Positions 1-9,186 of a DNA stretch of 64,000 nt are shown here, piece after piece. The notes beneath the pieces were generated by a model, which made no database searches, had not been told where the DNA came from, and was given only the letters and a program-made list of their open reading frames with translations. Position numbers and translations under genes: made by a program. The stretch is from positions 310,001 to 374,000 of the forward strand of contig JAOTON010000971.1 of assembly GCA_034440635.1 (NCBI GenBank), in the 5' to 3' direction. Source of the stretch: Lepas anatifera (taxonomy: Eukaryota; Arthropoda; Thecostraca; Lepadidae). Within the stretch, counting starts at the first letter, position 1. Each line of letters begins with the position of its first letter.

Positions 1-433
1 GATAATTTTGGAATGGAATGGAAAGGGAAAGAATCGGACGAAATTATCAAGCCTTTTCTAGGGACAGGACGGAAAGGAAAGATACATTTTTCTCTGAACG
101 TTTCGCTAAACAAAAAATGGTATGTGACGTTCGACGACATATTGGATAGAGTTTCCTGGACGGAATAGTGCGGATAACTGACTTTTTGCGAATATTTCTA
201 CGACCCTGGCCCTGGAAAATGATACACGTATTTGCACTTCGCTCACTTTGTATCTGACATAGTTCTTCATTATCGGCACCTTGGCGACGCTGTCGTATCC
301 GCACGTTCCCTTTCACATTCCCCATTGTACTAAACGGCGAGGCCATTCCGGTTTCTGGGACCCCGACGTAATAGGCGACTTCTCCGGTGACAGGAGGTGA
401 GGGCTGCCCTCAGGATATCCCACCAGGCTCAGG

Positions 434-1475
434 TTAACCCTCGCCCCGGTGGGGATGTGTTTGAACACCCCTTCGGGTTTCTTCGGGCGGCATGAATAAA
501 CGGCGGTGCGAAGTGCCGCCGTAGTTGGCACACCTTATCCTTGATCAATTCCGCAACTTTACCCAATATTTTAAGGTTGGGTCGTCTCAGGTCAGGTTAC
601 CAGAGCAGGTCAAGTGACCTCACCTCCAAAAGCGTTTAAGGTGGCGTAAGTAAGAAATGGGTGAATCTATCGGACTGAAACTTATACCACATAATGGGCC
701 CACTGATTACTACAAAATATATTCCGGGACTTTTTCATATCGATGACCTAGGGTCAGATACGGATCTTGACCTGTCCGTTGAAAATGCACGGGGAAAACA
801 GGAATTGGGCTGTATTTGTGTAGATAGAGCTGCGAATACCTTCATATTCTCCAAATCGTAGTATCCAAATCCTGGGCCCCTTTCCAGGTTTACGTTGCAA
901 TTATTGACCTGTGACCTCTGAGAGGTCATCTTGGCTACTTAAAGGGAATGTGGCACCTTGGTCGAATCCTGGAATTTAGTGTAATTAGGCGTACTTTTAG
1001 CCGAAAATAATGACACCACTCATGATTTCTCTTAAAAATGTACAATAAGCTCAATACTTGGATTTTTAAAATACTCCTCTGGGAAAAGAAATAAATATCT
1101 GCCTGTGGATGATGCCATAGTCTGGCAACCACTACCATACTCGAAAAGCTTCAAGGGCTTCGATTGGCTGATGCTCATCGTGACGTCAGTATATGTCGTC
1201 ACACCAACAGCCATGACAACTGTGGCCTGTTGCTAGGGGTACATGAGGGGTACATTGCAGTTAGGTTTTAGCTTTTTTTAACGGAAATCTCGAGTTTCAA
1301 GACAAATGATATATTGATTACTGGGTTTTCCTACTTGCTTTGCAACTTGGCTATCTCAGTTAAAATCACGTTATGAAGGTGCCACCTTCCCTTTAAGCGA
1401 GTTTTCAGACTTGGGTCAATAACCTGGGTGGGTGTTTAAACACCCCCCCCATCAGGGCGAAAATAGCTCGGAGGC
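434..1475 (+). mobile_element. TTAA-flanked DNA element, copy 1, interrupted by a MITE
   Basis: Starts TTAACCCTCGCCCCGGTGGG at 434 and matches the copy at 40264-41464 through the GGTCAGGT-rich interior (for example ATGGGCCCAC and the GTGACCTCACCTC block). At 939 it is interrupted by a MITE ending at 1396, after which sequence resembling the family's right end (ACACCCCCCCCATCAGGGCG) follows. No coding capacity is evident, so it is probably non-autonomous. Confidence 0.75.
939..1396 (+). mobile_element. MITE with TTAAAGGGAATGTGGCAC termini (nested)
   Basis: The termini TTAAAGGGAATGTGGCACCT and AAGGTGCCACCTTCCCTTTAA (last 20 shared bases counted) are inverted repeats. The interior matches the copy at 22318-22770 closely (GAATTTAGTGTAATTAGG, TTGGCTGAT, GACAAATGATATATTGA). 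It sits inside the TTAA element at 434-1475, so it inserted later. Confidence 0.85.
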
Positions 1476-1756
1476 CCAGCGGGACGGGTGTTACAGGCTG
1501 ATCAAATCCGTACTTCAATGGGCAGGGCGCTGTTCGGTCGGCGTAAATCCTGAGTCAGTGCGAACGCTGTCCAGCACACTTATGTATCTTGTGCTGGAGG
1601 CGGCCGAAGCGAATAGCGCCGGTGGTCAACTTTGGTCCCGGGACCTCACGCGTCTTGGCGGGACGTTGAAAACTGTGGTCCACCCACACGCTGTTGCTGT
1701 GTCTGCGTGCAGAAGACCGTCTAGACAACAACGGTAACCCAGAGACAGGTGAGAAG
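1397..1756. other. Upstream of the first recognised FBXO9 exon
   Basis: Begins with the right end of the TTAA element. A GC-rich open frame of about 100 codons (1432-1737, +) follows, ending at a stop just before the FBXO9 exon. It shows no match to the FBXO9 N-terminus or to another family I recognise. Confidence 0.35.
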
Positions 1757-1890
1757 ACTCTGAGTCAGAGGCAGAGGCAGATGAAGAGGAATCGGCAGAG
1801 GAGGATGAAGAGTGTGATGACGTGCTGACGAGACTACAGCAGCTCTCCCTGACGGAGGGCGCGTTCTGCCAGCCCGCCAGCCCTCAAACA
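1757..1890 (+). CDS. FBXO9: FBXO9 exon, acidic linker before the F-box
   Basis: Open frame reading [13 protein letters not shown]... then [20 protein letters not shown], which aligns with the acidic stretch and the LLSYFQQQLTFQ-type helix just before the F-box in vertebrate FBXO9. The donor is ACA|GTGAGC after 1890 (phase 0), matching the phase-0 start of the next exon. The 5' edge is uncertain: an in-frame TGA at 1750-1752 forces the acceptor to AG at 1752-1753 or 1755-1756, both with a poor pyrimidine tract. Codons are GC-ending, as in the other exons. Confidence 0.7.
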
Positions 1891-4800
1891 GTGAGCCCGC
1901 CGCATGAATGGGAACGAAGGTTTTGTAGCGAATTCTGCTCATAAAGCCGATTTGCATCTGCGGCACCAGCTCCATGTTTGGAGATTGAAAGGAGCATGGA
2001 ATGCAGCATGTTATACCTAGATGCGACTGTGAGAACATTTACATTGCGTGCAGTGGTGAGATCTAATGTTATGTTTGCCTCTGTGCTAGAACGTCAATCG
2101 TTGGTTTCTCCGAGAAGTTAGACACTCAGCTGGTGCTGGGCAAGGATCTGACGGCGGGCGTGTTGGCAGGCGCCGCACCTGTCGTGCCTGCCGATGGAGG
2201 TGGTGCAGCTGATTCTACGCTGGGTGGTCTCCCAGGACGTGGACGTGCGCTCGCTGGAAATGGTGGGCCTAGTCTGCCGCGGCCTCTACCGGCTATCGCG
2301 GGACCCGGCCCTCTGGCGCCGCATCTGCCGACGGTCAGTCCTTCCCGTCTGTCAGTCCTAACTGCCGACGGTCAGTCCCTCCCGTCTGTCAGTTCCAACT
2401 GCCGACGGTCAGTCCCTTTCGTCTAACAGTCTTAACTGCCGACGGTCAGTCCCTTTCGTCTAACAGTCTTAACTGCCGACGGTCAGTCCTTTCGTCTAAC
2501 AGTATTAACTGCCGACGGTCAGTCCCTCCCCCTGACAGTCCCAACTGCCGAAGGTCAGTCCCTTTCGTCTAACAGTCCCAACTGCCGACGGTCAGTCCCC
2601 TTTCGTCTAACAGTCCTTACTGCTGACGGTCAGTCCCTTTCGTCTAACAGTCTTAACTGCCGACGGTCAGTCCCTCCCGTATAACAGTCCTAACTGCCGA
2701 CAGTCAATTCCTCCTTCCGGTCAGTCCCCTTCCACCTGTCGGCACGCGGTGGTGTCAGTAAGGTCCGACATGCCACCATCGATTTCTGACGGTTAGTCCG
2801 GCTCCTCACTTCTGGTCCGCTACTTTCCGCCCGTTTGACGGTCCTTTGTGTTGGTGGCCTGTGTGACTTGTCTACCTGAATGTCAATGGCAGTATACCCC
2901 AATGGCAACATACCTCAATGGCAGTATACCCCAATGGCAACATACCTCAATGGAGTATCCCCAATGGCAACATTCTGTACGCAGCTTGTCGACGCGATAC
3001 GTTTTCCAAGACTTGCACGGTCTTTGGAAATCGTGGGATATATGAAAATCCCTTGCGCTTGGGCTCAGTGGCAGGTCAGTAGTCCAATCAAGTACCCGTC
3101 TTTGGAGTAAAACCCAGGGAACTGGACTCGCCCATTTCCTCAATGCACACCACGTATAGGAGACAGACTTGTGCAATCATCTCCCACCTACAAGACCAGG
3201 CTGCCGGTTGCTTATGCATTTTGTACTATCTTGCTCACTATTTTCCACTGCGCCGTCGGCAGGGTGCTTGGTAAGGCTTGTGGGGAGCCAGGTGCTGTGC
3301 TGTTCACTATTTACCCCCTTACTGTCTGCTGGGTGTTGGGCGAGGGTTGTGGGAAGCACTGGTCACTATTTACCACTGTGTCGTCGGCAGGGTGCTGGTT
3401 GAAGGTTGTGGGAAGCACTGGTGCTGTGCTGTTCACTATTTCCCCTGCCCTCTCTGCAGGGTGCTGGGTGAAGGTTGCGGGGAGCCGCCGCCGGGTACCA
3501 GCTGGCGCCACCTGTACCTGTCCCGGCCGCACGTGCACTTTTGCGGCTGCTACATCAGCCGCACCTCCTACATCCGCGCCGGCGAACTCAATGGCTACCA
3601 GGACTCCAGCTACCGGCCGTGGCACATGGTACACGTCGCTGTGGAAATGCACGCAGGGACAGCGAAATGACGGCTGACGTAAACCCATGGCAGTGGCTAA
3701 CTTATAATATATTTATAAAATTATAAACTTACAAACAGTGGCATGGCTTCGTCTGATAATCCAATGTTTTTTTTCGTCTGGTTGTAGGTTAGGAAAAAAC
3801 ATGCAATGTGTGCTCAGTTTTTTTGTGCTTGATACTGTCATAGTGTTTTGTTTTGAAGCGTGCCTGTGACGCCCTGACATGCTCTGGCCTGTTGACCTGG
3901 TCGCTGCGACGTTATGTGCGGCTGCTGATCTGGGCTGCGCTGCTGCAGGTGCACTACTACCGCTACCTCCGGCTCTTCCCGGAGGGCGTGCTGGCCGTGC
4001 TGACCACGGCTGACGAGCCGGCTGCCACCGTCGGACACCTGCTCACTCGGCCGCCGCACCGCGGCGCCACCGTCTCCGGCCACTGGCGGCTCAAGGTCGG
4101 CACCGACCTGTCCGATGGGGGCGCGTGTAGGACCTGCCGGGCAATATTCGTGCTTCCGCTTAGATGAATCTGGGTTGTTTCTTTATTTCTGCATAAAAGT
4201 GGAATCTCTTGATTATCTGTCCTACGAAACCTGCTCTTCTGAAAACCAATTAAGTATATTATAAACTTATCCTGATTTTATTATTGCTGATATTTACCCC
4301 CTGCTTTGAAGGAAATATGGTATTGTCATGAAATTTCGGACTGGAGTTGTTTTTGCGGCATTTCTTTTTAAGATAATGGATTCGGCCCTATTTCTGCAGA
4401 AAACTAGCTAAAAGCTCGATATGTCGTATTGTTTAATTTTCCTTTCCGAGAGCTAAAAGTTTCCCTATCCATGTATCGTCATGATCTGGTAACGCTTTGC
4501 CCTAGATTGAACCTTTTTATTTGCGCCACAAATGAATACGAATACAAATGAAGTTTTTTTTAGCTAAAATAGGCTATTAATAGGTCCCAAAGTGACACTT
4601 ATCAAATTACGCTATTTTCGTTGATATCTTTAAACATTTTGTTCACGTCCAACTATTCATTGAAGAAGGTAACACGCATTTACAGTCGTGAGTATCACAG
4701 TCACGTTTAGCACGTATGTTTAAGATATTTCAAGCAAGACAAATTTGTCCGCGCAGCGTGGCTTGAGTACTACGTCACGTTTCCCAAGTTCACCTCATAC

Positions 4801-6079
4801 CACGTAACCATCCTGAGAGGACGGGGTCGGTAGGGGCCAATTTCTTCTTTTTTCCGCCAACGGTCCGTTTTGGGACAAATGAACTATCGGTTAAATGGTT
4901 TCTGGGCATGCTCCATCACATGGCTAGCTCAGCTCAAATCCAATTATGAGGGTGCCACATTTCCTTTAATTGCTTTTAATATCATATTGTACCGACTGTC
5001 GAATAAGCATCTATCCATCGTTTTGTGTTGAAGGGTCCAGGAAAGAATTTTTATAAAATTGTATGCCTAACATTCGTCCTTTATGATTTAAGGCGCCTGA
5101 GCGATGATGATTATGATGATTGATTAGGCGCATATCGTCCAAGCTTCATATTTTGGGCAACTACCCAAGGAATAGGAAGATACTTCTTTGGCAGTCTGTA
5201 CACCGAGTGGGGTAATATTTTCAATCTAACTTTTCCCACTTCTGTATTGGACTTCTAACACAGATCCAAACGAAATAGGCAAAACGAGATTGCTTCGTGA
5301 TTCAACTGTTCCCTGTTCGGTCTATAATATCAGTCATTCTACTCTGCTGGTGCATGCCGTGACGGTATCGTGACTGGGTGACTCTCTGACGGTCTCTGTC
5401 TCTGGTATCGTGGCGGGGTGGCTCTGACGGTCTCTGCCTCTGGTATCGTGGCGGGGTGACTCTGACGGCCTCTGTCTCTTCGCGCAGGGCGATGTGGTGT
5501 TCGCGGTGCTGGCCCCGCGTCGCGAGAAGGTGAGGCAGCGCGGGCGGCCCGGCCGCAACCGGCGCGGCCACGACAAACTGCCGTACGACCCCGGCGAACA
5601 GACCTTCCACATGGTGAGTTGGCCTGTGTTCTGAAGATTTTAGCCATGCCAGAGAATTTGCCCCTGTCGCGAGCTTATTTTTTATGTTTCCAAATAGTGA
5701 CTTTCGCAGAACTTTCCTTTGTCACGTACATGTTTTCTGTTGCCAAATAACGACTTTTTCAACAGCATCTTGTGGTTTGAAGATTTCTCTGTCGGGATGA
5801 ATGTCTTCCTGCTGGTTCGGTACGTCCGTAGCGTGTGCCCTGGCGTGGGTCGGCGGCAGGGAGCCCCGGCCCACACTGACGTCCCCTCCTCGGCAGGAGC
5901 TGCTGGTGCAGCCGACCAAGTCTGGCCGGTACCAGCTCACCTGGCAGTCCTACCGCATACTGACGCGCTACCTCAACGGCAACGAGGCCTGGCAGACCAT
6001 CAACCTCGGCGACCAGTTCCCGCCGCTCATCTTCTCCCGCGTGCGCAGCTACACCGCCTGCAGCGAGGCGCCCCTCTAG
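1757..6079 (+). CDS. FBXO9: FBXO9 (F-box only protein 9), 3' six coding exons
   Basis: Joined exons 1757-1890, 2170-2333, 3460-3628, 3949-4095, 5488-5613 and 5897-6079 give about 306 residues that follow the C-terminal two thirds of animal FBXO9 without a frame break. The order is an acidic linker, an F-box beginning at LPMEV, then the conserved [13 protein letters not shown] and YYRYLR..P.G motifs, and an ending in [13 protein letters not shown]. The family's vertebrate members are about 440 residues, so roughly 130 N-terminal residues (TPR/MIT-like part) are not seen. FBXO9 is known to recruit substrates to the SKP1-CUL1 ubiquitin ligase and in mammals to act on mTOR-complex cofactors TEL2 and TTI1; that role here is inferred from family. 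All introns keep phase (0, 2, 0, 0, 0). No poly(A) site was assigned; the 3' end runs into a minisatellite. Confidence 0.9.
2170..2333 (+). CDS. FBXO9: FBXO9 exon encoding the F-box
   Basis: Reads [20 protein letters not shown], then [20 protein letters not shown] and PALWRRICR. These are the F-box landmarks LP.E, the RWVVS.D.D.RSLE core, LVCR and W. F-boxes bind SKP1. The acceptor AG at 2168-2169 is the only one possible, because an in-frame TGA lies at 2149-2151. The donor ACG|GTCAGT follows 2333 in phase 2, completed by the first G of the next exon. The last dozen bases of this exon and the donor are repeated in the adjoining minisatellite. Confidence 0.92.
2322..2710 (+). repeat. 37-bp minisatellite copying the FBXO9 5' splice site
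   Basis: Units of 36-38 bp, each containing CTGCCGACGGTCAGTCC, start inside the F-box exon and run into the intron. GT dinucleotides of intact ACG|GTCAGT-type sites occur at 2334 (the real donor), 2371, 2408, 2445, 2482, 2518, 2554, 2591, 2629 and 2666, with a decayed eleventh near 2703. The F-box exon therefore has nine near-identical donors downstream of the authentic one. Confidence 0.95.
2880..2970 (+). repeat. Short tandem repeat, ATGGCA(A/G)(C/T)ATAC units
   Basis: Alternating 16-bp halves ATGGCAGTATACCCCA and ATGGCAACATACCTCA repeat about five times within the FBXO9 intron. Small open frames here on both strands are by-products of the repeat. Confidence 0.85.
3240..3490 (+). repeat. 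About 60-70 bp tandem repeat copying the FBXO9 3' splice site
   Basis: Four units each begin CTATTT...C and continue through a CAG|GGTGCTGGGTGAAGG-like junction into TTGTGGGAAGC. The last unit is the real acceptor (AG at 3458-3459) and the first 30 or so coding bases of the next exon. Upstream units near 3262 and 3390 keep an intact CAG|GGTGCT junction, and the unit near 3330 has lost its AG. The unit at 3262 also contains a strong donor-like TTG|GTAAGG a few bases downstream. Confidence 0.92.
3460..3628 (+). CDS. FBXO9: FBXO9 exon, conserved TSWR/YIRxGE region
   Basis: With CG carried over from the previous exon it reads [20 protein letters not shown], then [20 protein letters not shown], then [17 protein letters not shown]. 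This follows the family pattern TSWR..(F/Y)L.RPRV.F.G.YIS...YIR.GE....YR.WH. The donor ATG|GTACAC follows 3628, phase 0. Read-through of the donor would give a stop after about 12 residues. The first bases of the exon are duplicated in the upstream tandem array. Confidence 0.92.
3949..4095 (+). CDS. FBXO9: FBXO9 exon, beta-rich C-terminal domain
   Basis: Reads [20 protein letters not shown], then [20 protein letters not shown] and TVSGHWRLK. It matches V.YYRY.RFFPDG...MLTT..EP and the GHYRL motif of the family. Acceptor CTGCTGCAG|GTG at 3948/3949. The donor AAG|GTCGGC after 4095 joins in phase 0 to GDVVFAVL, recreating the continuous family sequence. Codons are strongly GC-ending. Confidence 0.92.
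4096..5360. other. FBXO9 intron with a partial MITE
   Basis: AT-rich intron sequence without coding signal. The stretch ending at 4969 (GGTGCCACATTTCCTTTAA) is the right end of the MITE family whose full copies are at 939-1396 and 22318-22770. Nothing else recognisable is seen. Confidence 0.6.
5361..5487 (+). repeat. 38-bp tandem repeat spanning the pyrimidine tract of an FBXO9 acceptor
   Basis: Units start at GACGG near 5388, 5426 and 5464, with a partial unit at 5361. Each contains GACGGTCTCTGTCTCTGG. The last unit diverges into TTCGCGCAG and serves as the polypyrimidine tract and acceptor of the next exon (AG at 5486-5487). Confidence 0.9.
5488..5613 (+). CDS. FBXO9: FBXO9 exon, VFAVL strand and basic loop
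   Basis: Reads [20 protein letters not shown], then [20 protein letters not shown] and HM. It matches the family's KVFAV strand, followed by a variable basic loop and the (D/E)Q(S/T)FH motif. Acceptor GCGCAG|GGC and donor ATG|GTGAGT, both phase 0. The basic loop is lineage-specific in sequence. Confidence 0.9.
5897..6079 (+). CDS. FBXO9: FBXO9 terminal coding exon
   Basis: Reads [20 protein letters not shown], then [20 protein letters not shown], then [20 protein letters not shown] and a TAG stop at 6077-6079. The end matches the diagnostic C-terminus PLFF.RVRSYTA.SE.PL of FBXO9. Acceptor CGGCAG|GAG at 5896/5897, phase 0. The final GCG CCC CTC TAG is the start of the 30-bp array that follows. 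Confidence 0.93.
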   Translation, partial: ELLVQPTKSGRYQLTWQSYRILTRYLNGNEAWQTINLGDQFPPLIFSRVRSYTACSEAPL

Positions 6080-6775
6080 ACCGGCACATCACGTCAGGCG
6101 CCCCTCTAAACAGGCACATCACGTCAGGCGCCCCTCTAGACCGGCACACCACGTCAGGCGCCCCTCTAAACAGGCACATCACGCCAGGCGCCCCTCTAAA
6201 CTGGTGCATCACGTCAGGCGCCCCTCTATACCGGTGATCACGCAGGCGCCCCTCTAAACCGGCACATCACGTCAGGCGCCCCTCTAAACCGGCACATCAC
6301 GCCAGGCGCCCTCTAGACCGGCACATCAACTCAGCCTCCTCTCAACCGGCACATACGTCAGGCGCCCTTCTAGACCGGCACATCACTCAGGCGCCCCTCT
6401 AAACAGGCACATCACGTCAGGCGCCCCTCTAGACCGGCACATCGCGTCAGCCGCCCCTCTAAACCGGTGCATCACGTCAGGCGCCTCTCTAAACCGGTAC
6501 ATCACGTCAGGCACCCCTCTAAACCGATGCATCACGTCGGCCGCCCCTCTAAACAAGCACGTTACCTCAGGCGCCCCTCTAAACCGGCACATCACGTCAG
6601 GAATCCTTCTAAATCGATGCATCGCGTTGGGCGCCCCTCTAAACAAGCACGCCACGTCAGGCGCCCCTCTAAACAAGCACGTCACGTCGGGCGCCCCTCT
6701 TAAACGTTGCATCACGTCAAGCGCCCCTCTAAACCGACACATCACGTCAGGCGCCCCTCTAAACCTTCACAGATT
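6062..6775 (+). repeat. 30-bp minisatellite that copies the FBXO9 C-terminus and stop codon
   Basis: About 23 units with the consensus GCGCCCCTCTAAACCGGCAC followed by ATCACGTCAG begin inside the last coding codons and fill the proximal 3' UTR. The unit length is a multiple of three, so most units restate Ala-Pro-Leu-stop in frame (the authentic stop is TAG, most copies have TAA). Long open frames on the other frames are by-products of this array. Confidence 0.95.
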
Positions 6776-7800
6776 GCCCCTCTCAGTGTGCCCAGCTTAG
6801 CCGACAGTGCCCCTCAAAATGTGCACTTTATAGCAAGACGCCCCAATATATATTTACTGTGGTGCGGTCCTATGTATGCGCTTATTAGAGTGGGCAGCCC
6901 CCGTGCACGTTTGCCATACCGCGAGACACTCCGACATGTTTGCACACATATTTTGACTCGCTCGTAAATGAACAGTCAGGTGTCCGGGTGAATTCCCACG
7001 CTGCAGCAGCGGGTGCCTTTGATCGTACGTTGTCCGACAGACAGGCCCGCTCTGTACGCCTGCAAAACTAGTCAGACGGGGCTCTCCAATTGTGCGTGTT
7101 ACAGCAGATGCACTGCTAACACGTGCATCGCCGCGGAGTGCCGCCTTAGACAGTTGCCTGTGTACGGGTGCACTGTGGCGACCTGCTGGCTGAGTGGACA
7201 CCCGTCCAAATTCGAGCCGGGCATAGCGACAAGACATGTACGCTACCCTACAGAACATTGGGAGATGCAGTGCAATCGTTCGCGGCGGGGAGGTACCCTG
7301 TTTCAACACGCATAGAAGTGGTGTGCCCTAACCTCAGTAAATAGAGAACAACGGGCCGCCCCGTCACTGCGTGCAGTCCCGCCCGTCACCTGACACGAGA
7401 CGCGCATTGTGTGCCTGCACTCAGTGCCTTCTGCCGTGCCAGGCAAAAAACGTTATCTCCAATGCAAGGAAGGATGTCATTTTCTTTGCACGGCTGCCTT
7501 ATTGTCACGGTTTCATAAATATAGATTCATACACTTATTTTACGGGGCCAAAAATACGATAGTTGGTAGTCCACGCTTCGCTCACCCTCACCTCCACCAT
7601 ATGCTTTGACTATGTGGGAAGCTTTCCTGAATATAAATTTACGGGACAGTGGCGTTAACTGGGCAAATAATCTCGTATAAAAATAAAATTAAAGGACTTT
7701 TGACTCGCATAACAGGCTCAGGGGGCCCAGAGTTTACTCTTATTCAGGATGAGTCAACCTTGACTTGCGCACAACTGTGCAAGGGAGTGCCCAATTCCAA
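6776..7800. other. Downstream of FBXO9, nothing recognised
   Basis: Mixed-composition sequence. The minus-strand open frame of about 150 codons at 6854-7309 shows no family motif. An AATAAA occurs near 7684 but is too far from the stop codon to call with confidence as the FBXO9 poly(A) signal. Confidence 0.4.
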
Positions 7801-7827
7801 GTTGGCAGGTGCTCAATGGCATGCGGC

Positions 7828-7925
7828 GCCGGAAATGTGTGCTGTTGAGCGGGCGCTTCTGCTGGAAATGTGTGCTGTTCAGGCCCCGCCGGAAATGTGA
7901 GCTGTTCAGCGGGCGCCCCCGCCGA
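7828..7925 (+). repeat. Three-copy tandem repeat, GGAAATGTGTGCTGTT units
   Basis: GCCGGAAATGTGTGCTGTTG, GCTGGAAATGTGTGCTGTTC and GCCGGAAATGTGAGCTGTTC follow one another at about 35-bp spacing, with GCGGGCGC spacers. Confidence 0.85.
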
Positions 7926-8069
7926 TACGTCAGTTACATATGGGGAAATGGTGGCGGACTTGTCCGCTTCCATGCATGGTGCCACGACACTCTCCCAAAG
8001 TGGGCTGCTAGGGTTCGCAGGCCTGGTATCCGGACAGTACCTTGGTCAGCAGTATCCCATCCTGCCCCC

Positions 8070-8475
8070 GGAGTCGGCAGGGCGCGCCACTGCCGTCTAC
8101 TCCCGGAGTCGGCAGGGTGCGGCACTGCCGTCTACTCACGGAGTCGGTAGGGTGCGGCACTGCCGTCTACTCCCGGAGTCGGCAGGGTGCGGCACTGCCG
8201 TCTACTCCCGGAGTCGGCAGGGTGCGGCACTGCCGTCTACTCCCGGAGTCGGCAGGGTGCGGCACTGCCGTCTATTTCCCGGAGTCGGCAGGGTGCGGCA
8301 CTGCCGTCTACTCCCGGAGTCGGCAGGGTGCGGCACTGCCGTCTACTCTCGGAGTCGGCAGGGTGTGGCACTGCCGTCTACTCCCGGAGTCGGTAGGGTG
8401 CGGCACTGCCGTCTACTCCCGGAGTCGGCAGGGTGCGGCACTGCCGTCTACTCGCGGAGTCGGCAGGGTGCCTGT
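8070..8475 (+). repeat. 35-bp minisatellite, GGAGTCGGCAGGGTGCGGCA units
   Basis: About 12 units, starting at 8070, 8105, 8140, 8175 and onward, each GGAGTCGGCAGGGTGCGGCA followed by CTGCCGTCTACTCCC. Within a unit TGCGGCACTGCCG is partly self-complementary. The GGCAG|GGTGC core resembles the FBXO9 exon-3 acceptor junction, but no exon was recognised next to this array. The two-hundred-codon open frame across it is created by the repeat. Confidence 0.93.
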
Positions 8476-8842
8476 AGCGGAGTTGCCGTAACGTAACAAC
8501 ACTGGCGCTGAACAGATAGTACGTTGCATTACGGCTTGGCTTAGTGGAGAGGTTTGGCGGCTTGGCTTGGGCATGGCGTCTTGGTGGGGATGCCCTGTCA
8601 GCCCCAGGTAACCAGGGATACCACTTACACCGGCTCACGTAAATACGACTCTGGTCAGTGCCGTGAGAGTCCCCAGGAATGTACACAGTACAACGTGGTG
8701 GCCTCTCAAGACGATAGGAGGGCGGCAGCCGATTGACGTGTTGGGAGGAGCCTTTGTCCGCCGCAGGGCGACATGGTCGGGTGTTTGTCATCGACGGAGG
8801 GCAGATTCCTGTGTTGAAATCATTATAATTTTGTACCTGGAA

Positions 8843-9186
8843 TTGAAGGGACTATGGTGCCTTCATGGGATATGAACTGAGTTATTAGTCGGGTCGAGTT
8901 TACCGAAAGCAAGCCCTGGTTACATTTTTGTTTCTCGTGGAGCTCACTTTTTCCGATCAATAGCGCTTTCTAAGCGCACCTCTTTTCGAACGCACTGCAC
9001 GGCTCCCTCCCTCTACCCTCCAGGGGCCTTGCGACCCCTAGCAGCGGTTCATAGGCGACTTCGGTCGTCGTAGGGCCGCTCGCAAGACATCTTATTCCTT
9101 CGCAAACGGCGAGCTCTTGGACAAACCGGTATGCTTCTGGCTGTCTCAGTTCCAATCCTGTTATGAAGGTGCCACATTCGCTTTAA
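8843..9186 (+). mobile_element. MITE, TTAAAGGG family, shortened copy
   Basis: Left end TTGAAGGGACTATGGTGCC and right end GGTGCCACATTCGCTTTAA are inverted and related to the 939-1396 element. The interior differs and instead resembles 48840-48960 (GAACTGAG...AGAGCTCACTTTTT). The terminal TTAA at 9183-9186 is also the start of the next element. Confidence 0.65.

Noticed and set aside
1432..1737. Upstream FBXO9 TPR exon
   Set aside because: GC-rich open frame but no match to the N-terminal FBXO9 region, and it begins within a transposon end.
2322..2710. CRISPR-like regular repeats (also 6062-6775, 8070-8475, 58371-58665)
   Set aside because: Units are head-to-tail tandem copies without unique spacers, in a spliced animal genome.
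3171..3677. 168-codon + strand open frame across the FBXO9 intron
   Set aside because: It is produced by the tandem repeat, overlaps the real exon in another frame and lacks family similarity.
6383..6745. 120-codon minus-strand frame of RFRGAPDVM repeats
   Set aside because: Translation of the 30-bp minisatellite; periodicity explains the lack of stops.
7870..8496. 208-codon frame with SRSRQGAALPST repeats
   Set aside because: The repeat part is a minisatellite translation; the unique N-terminal part shows no recognised domain.
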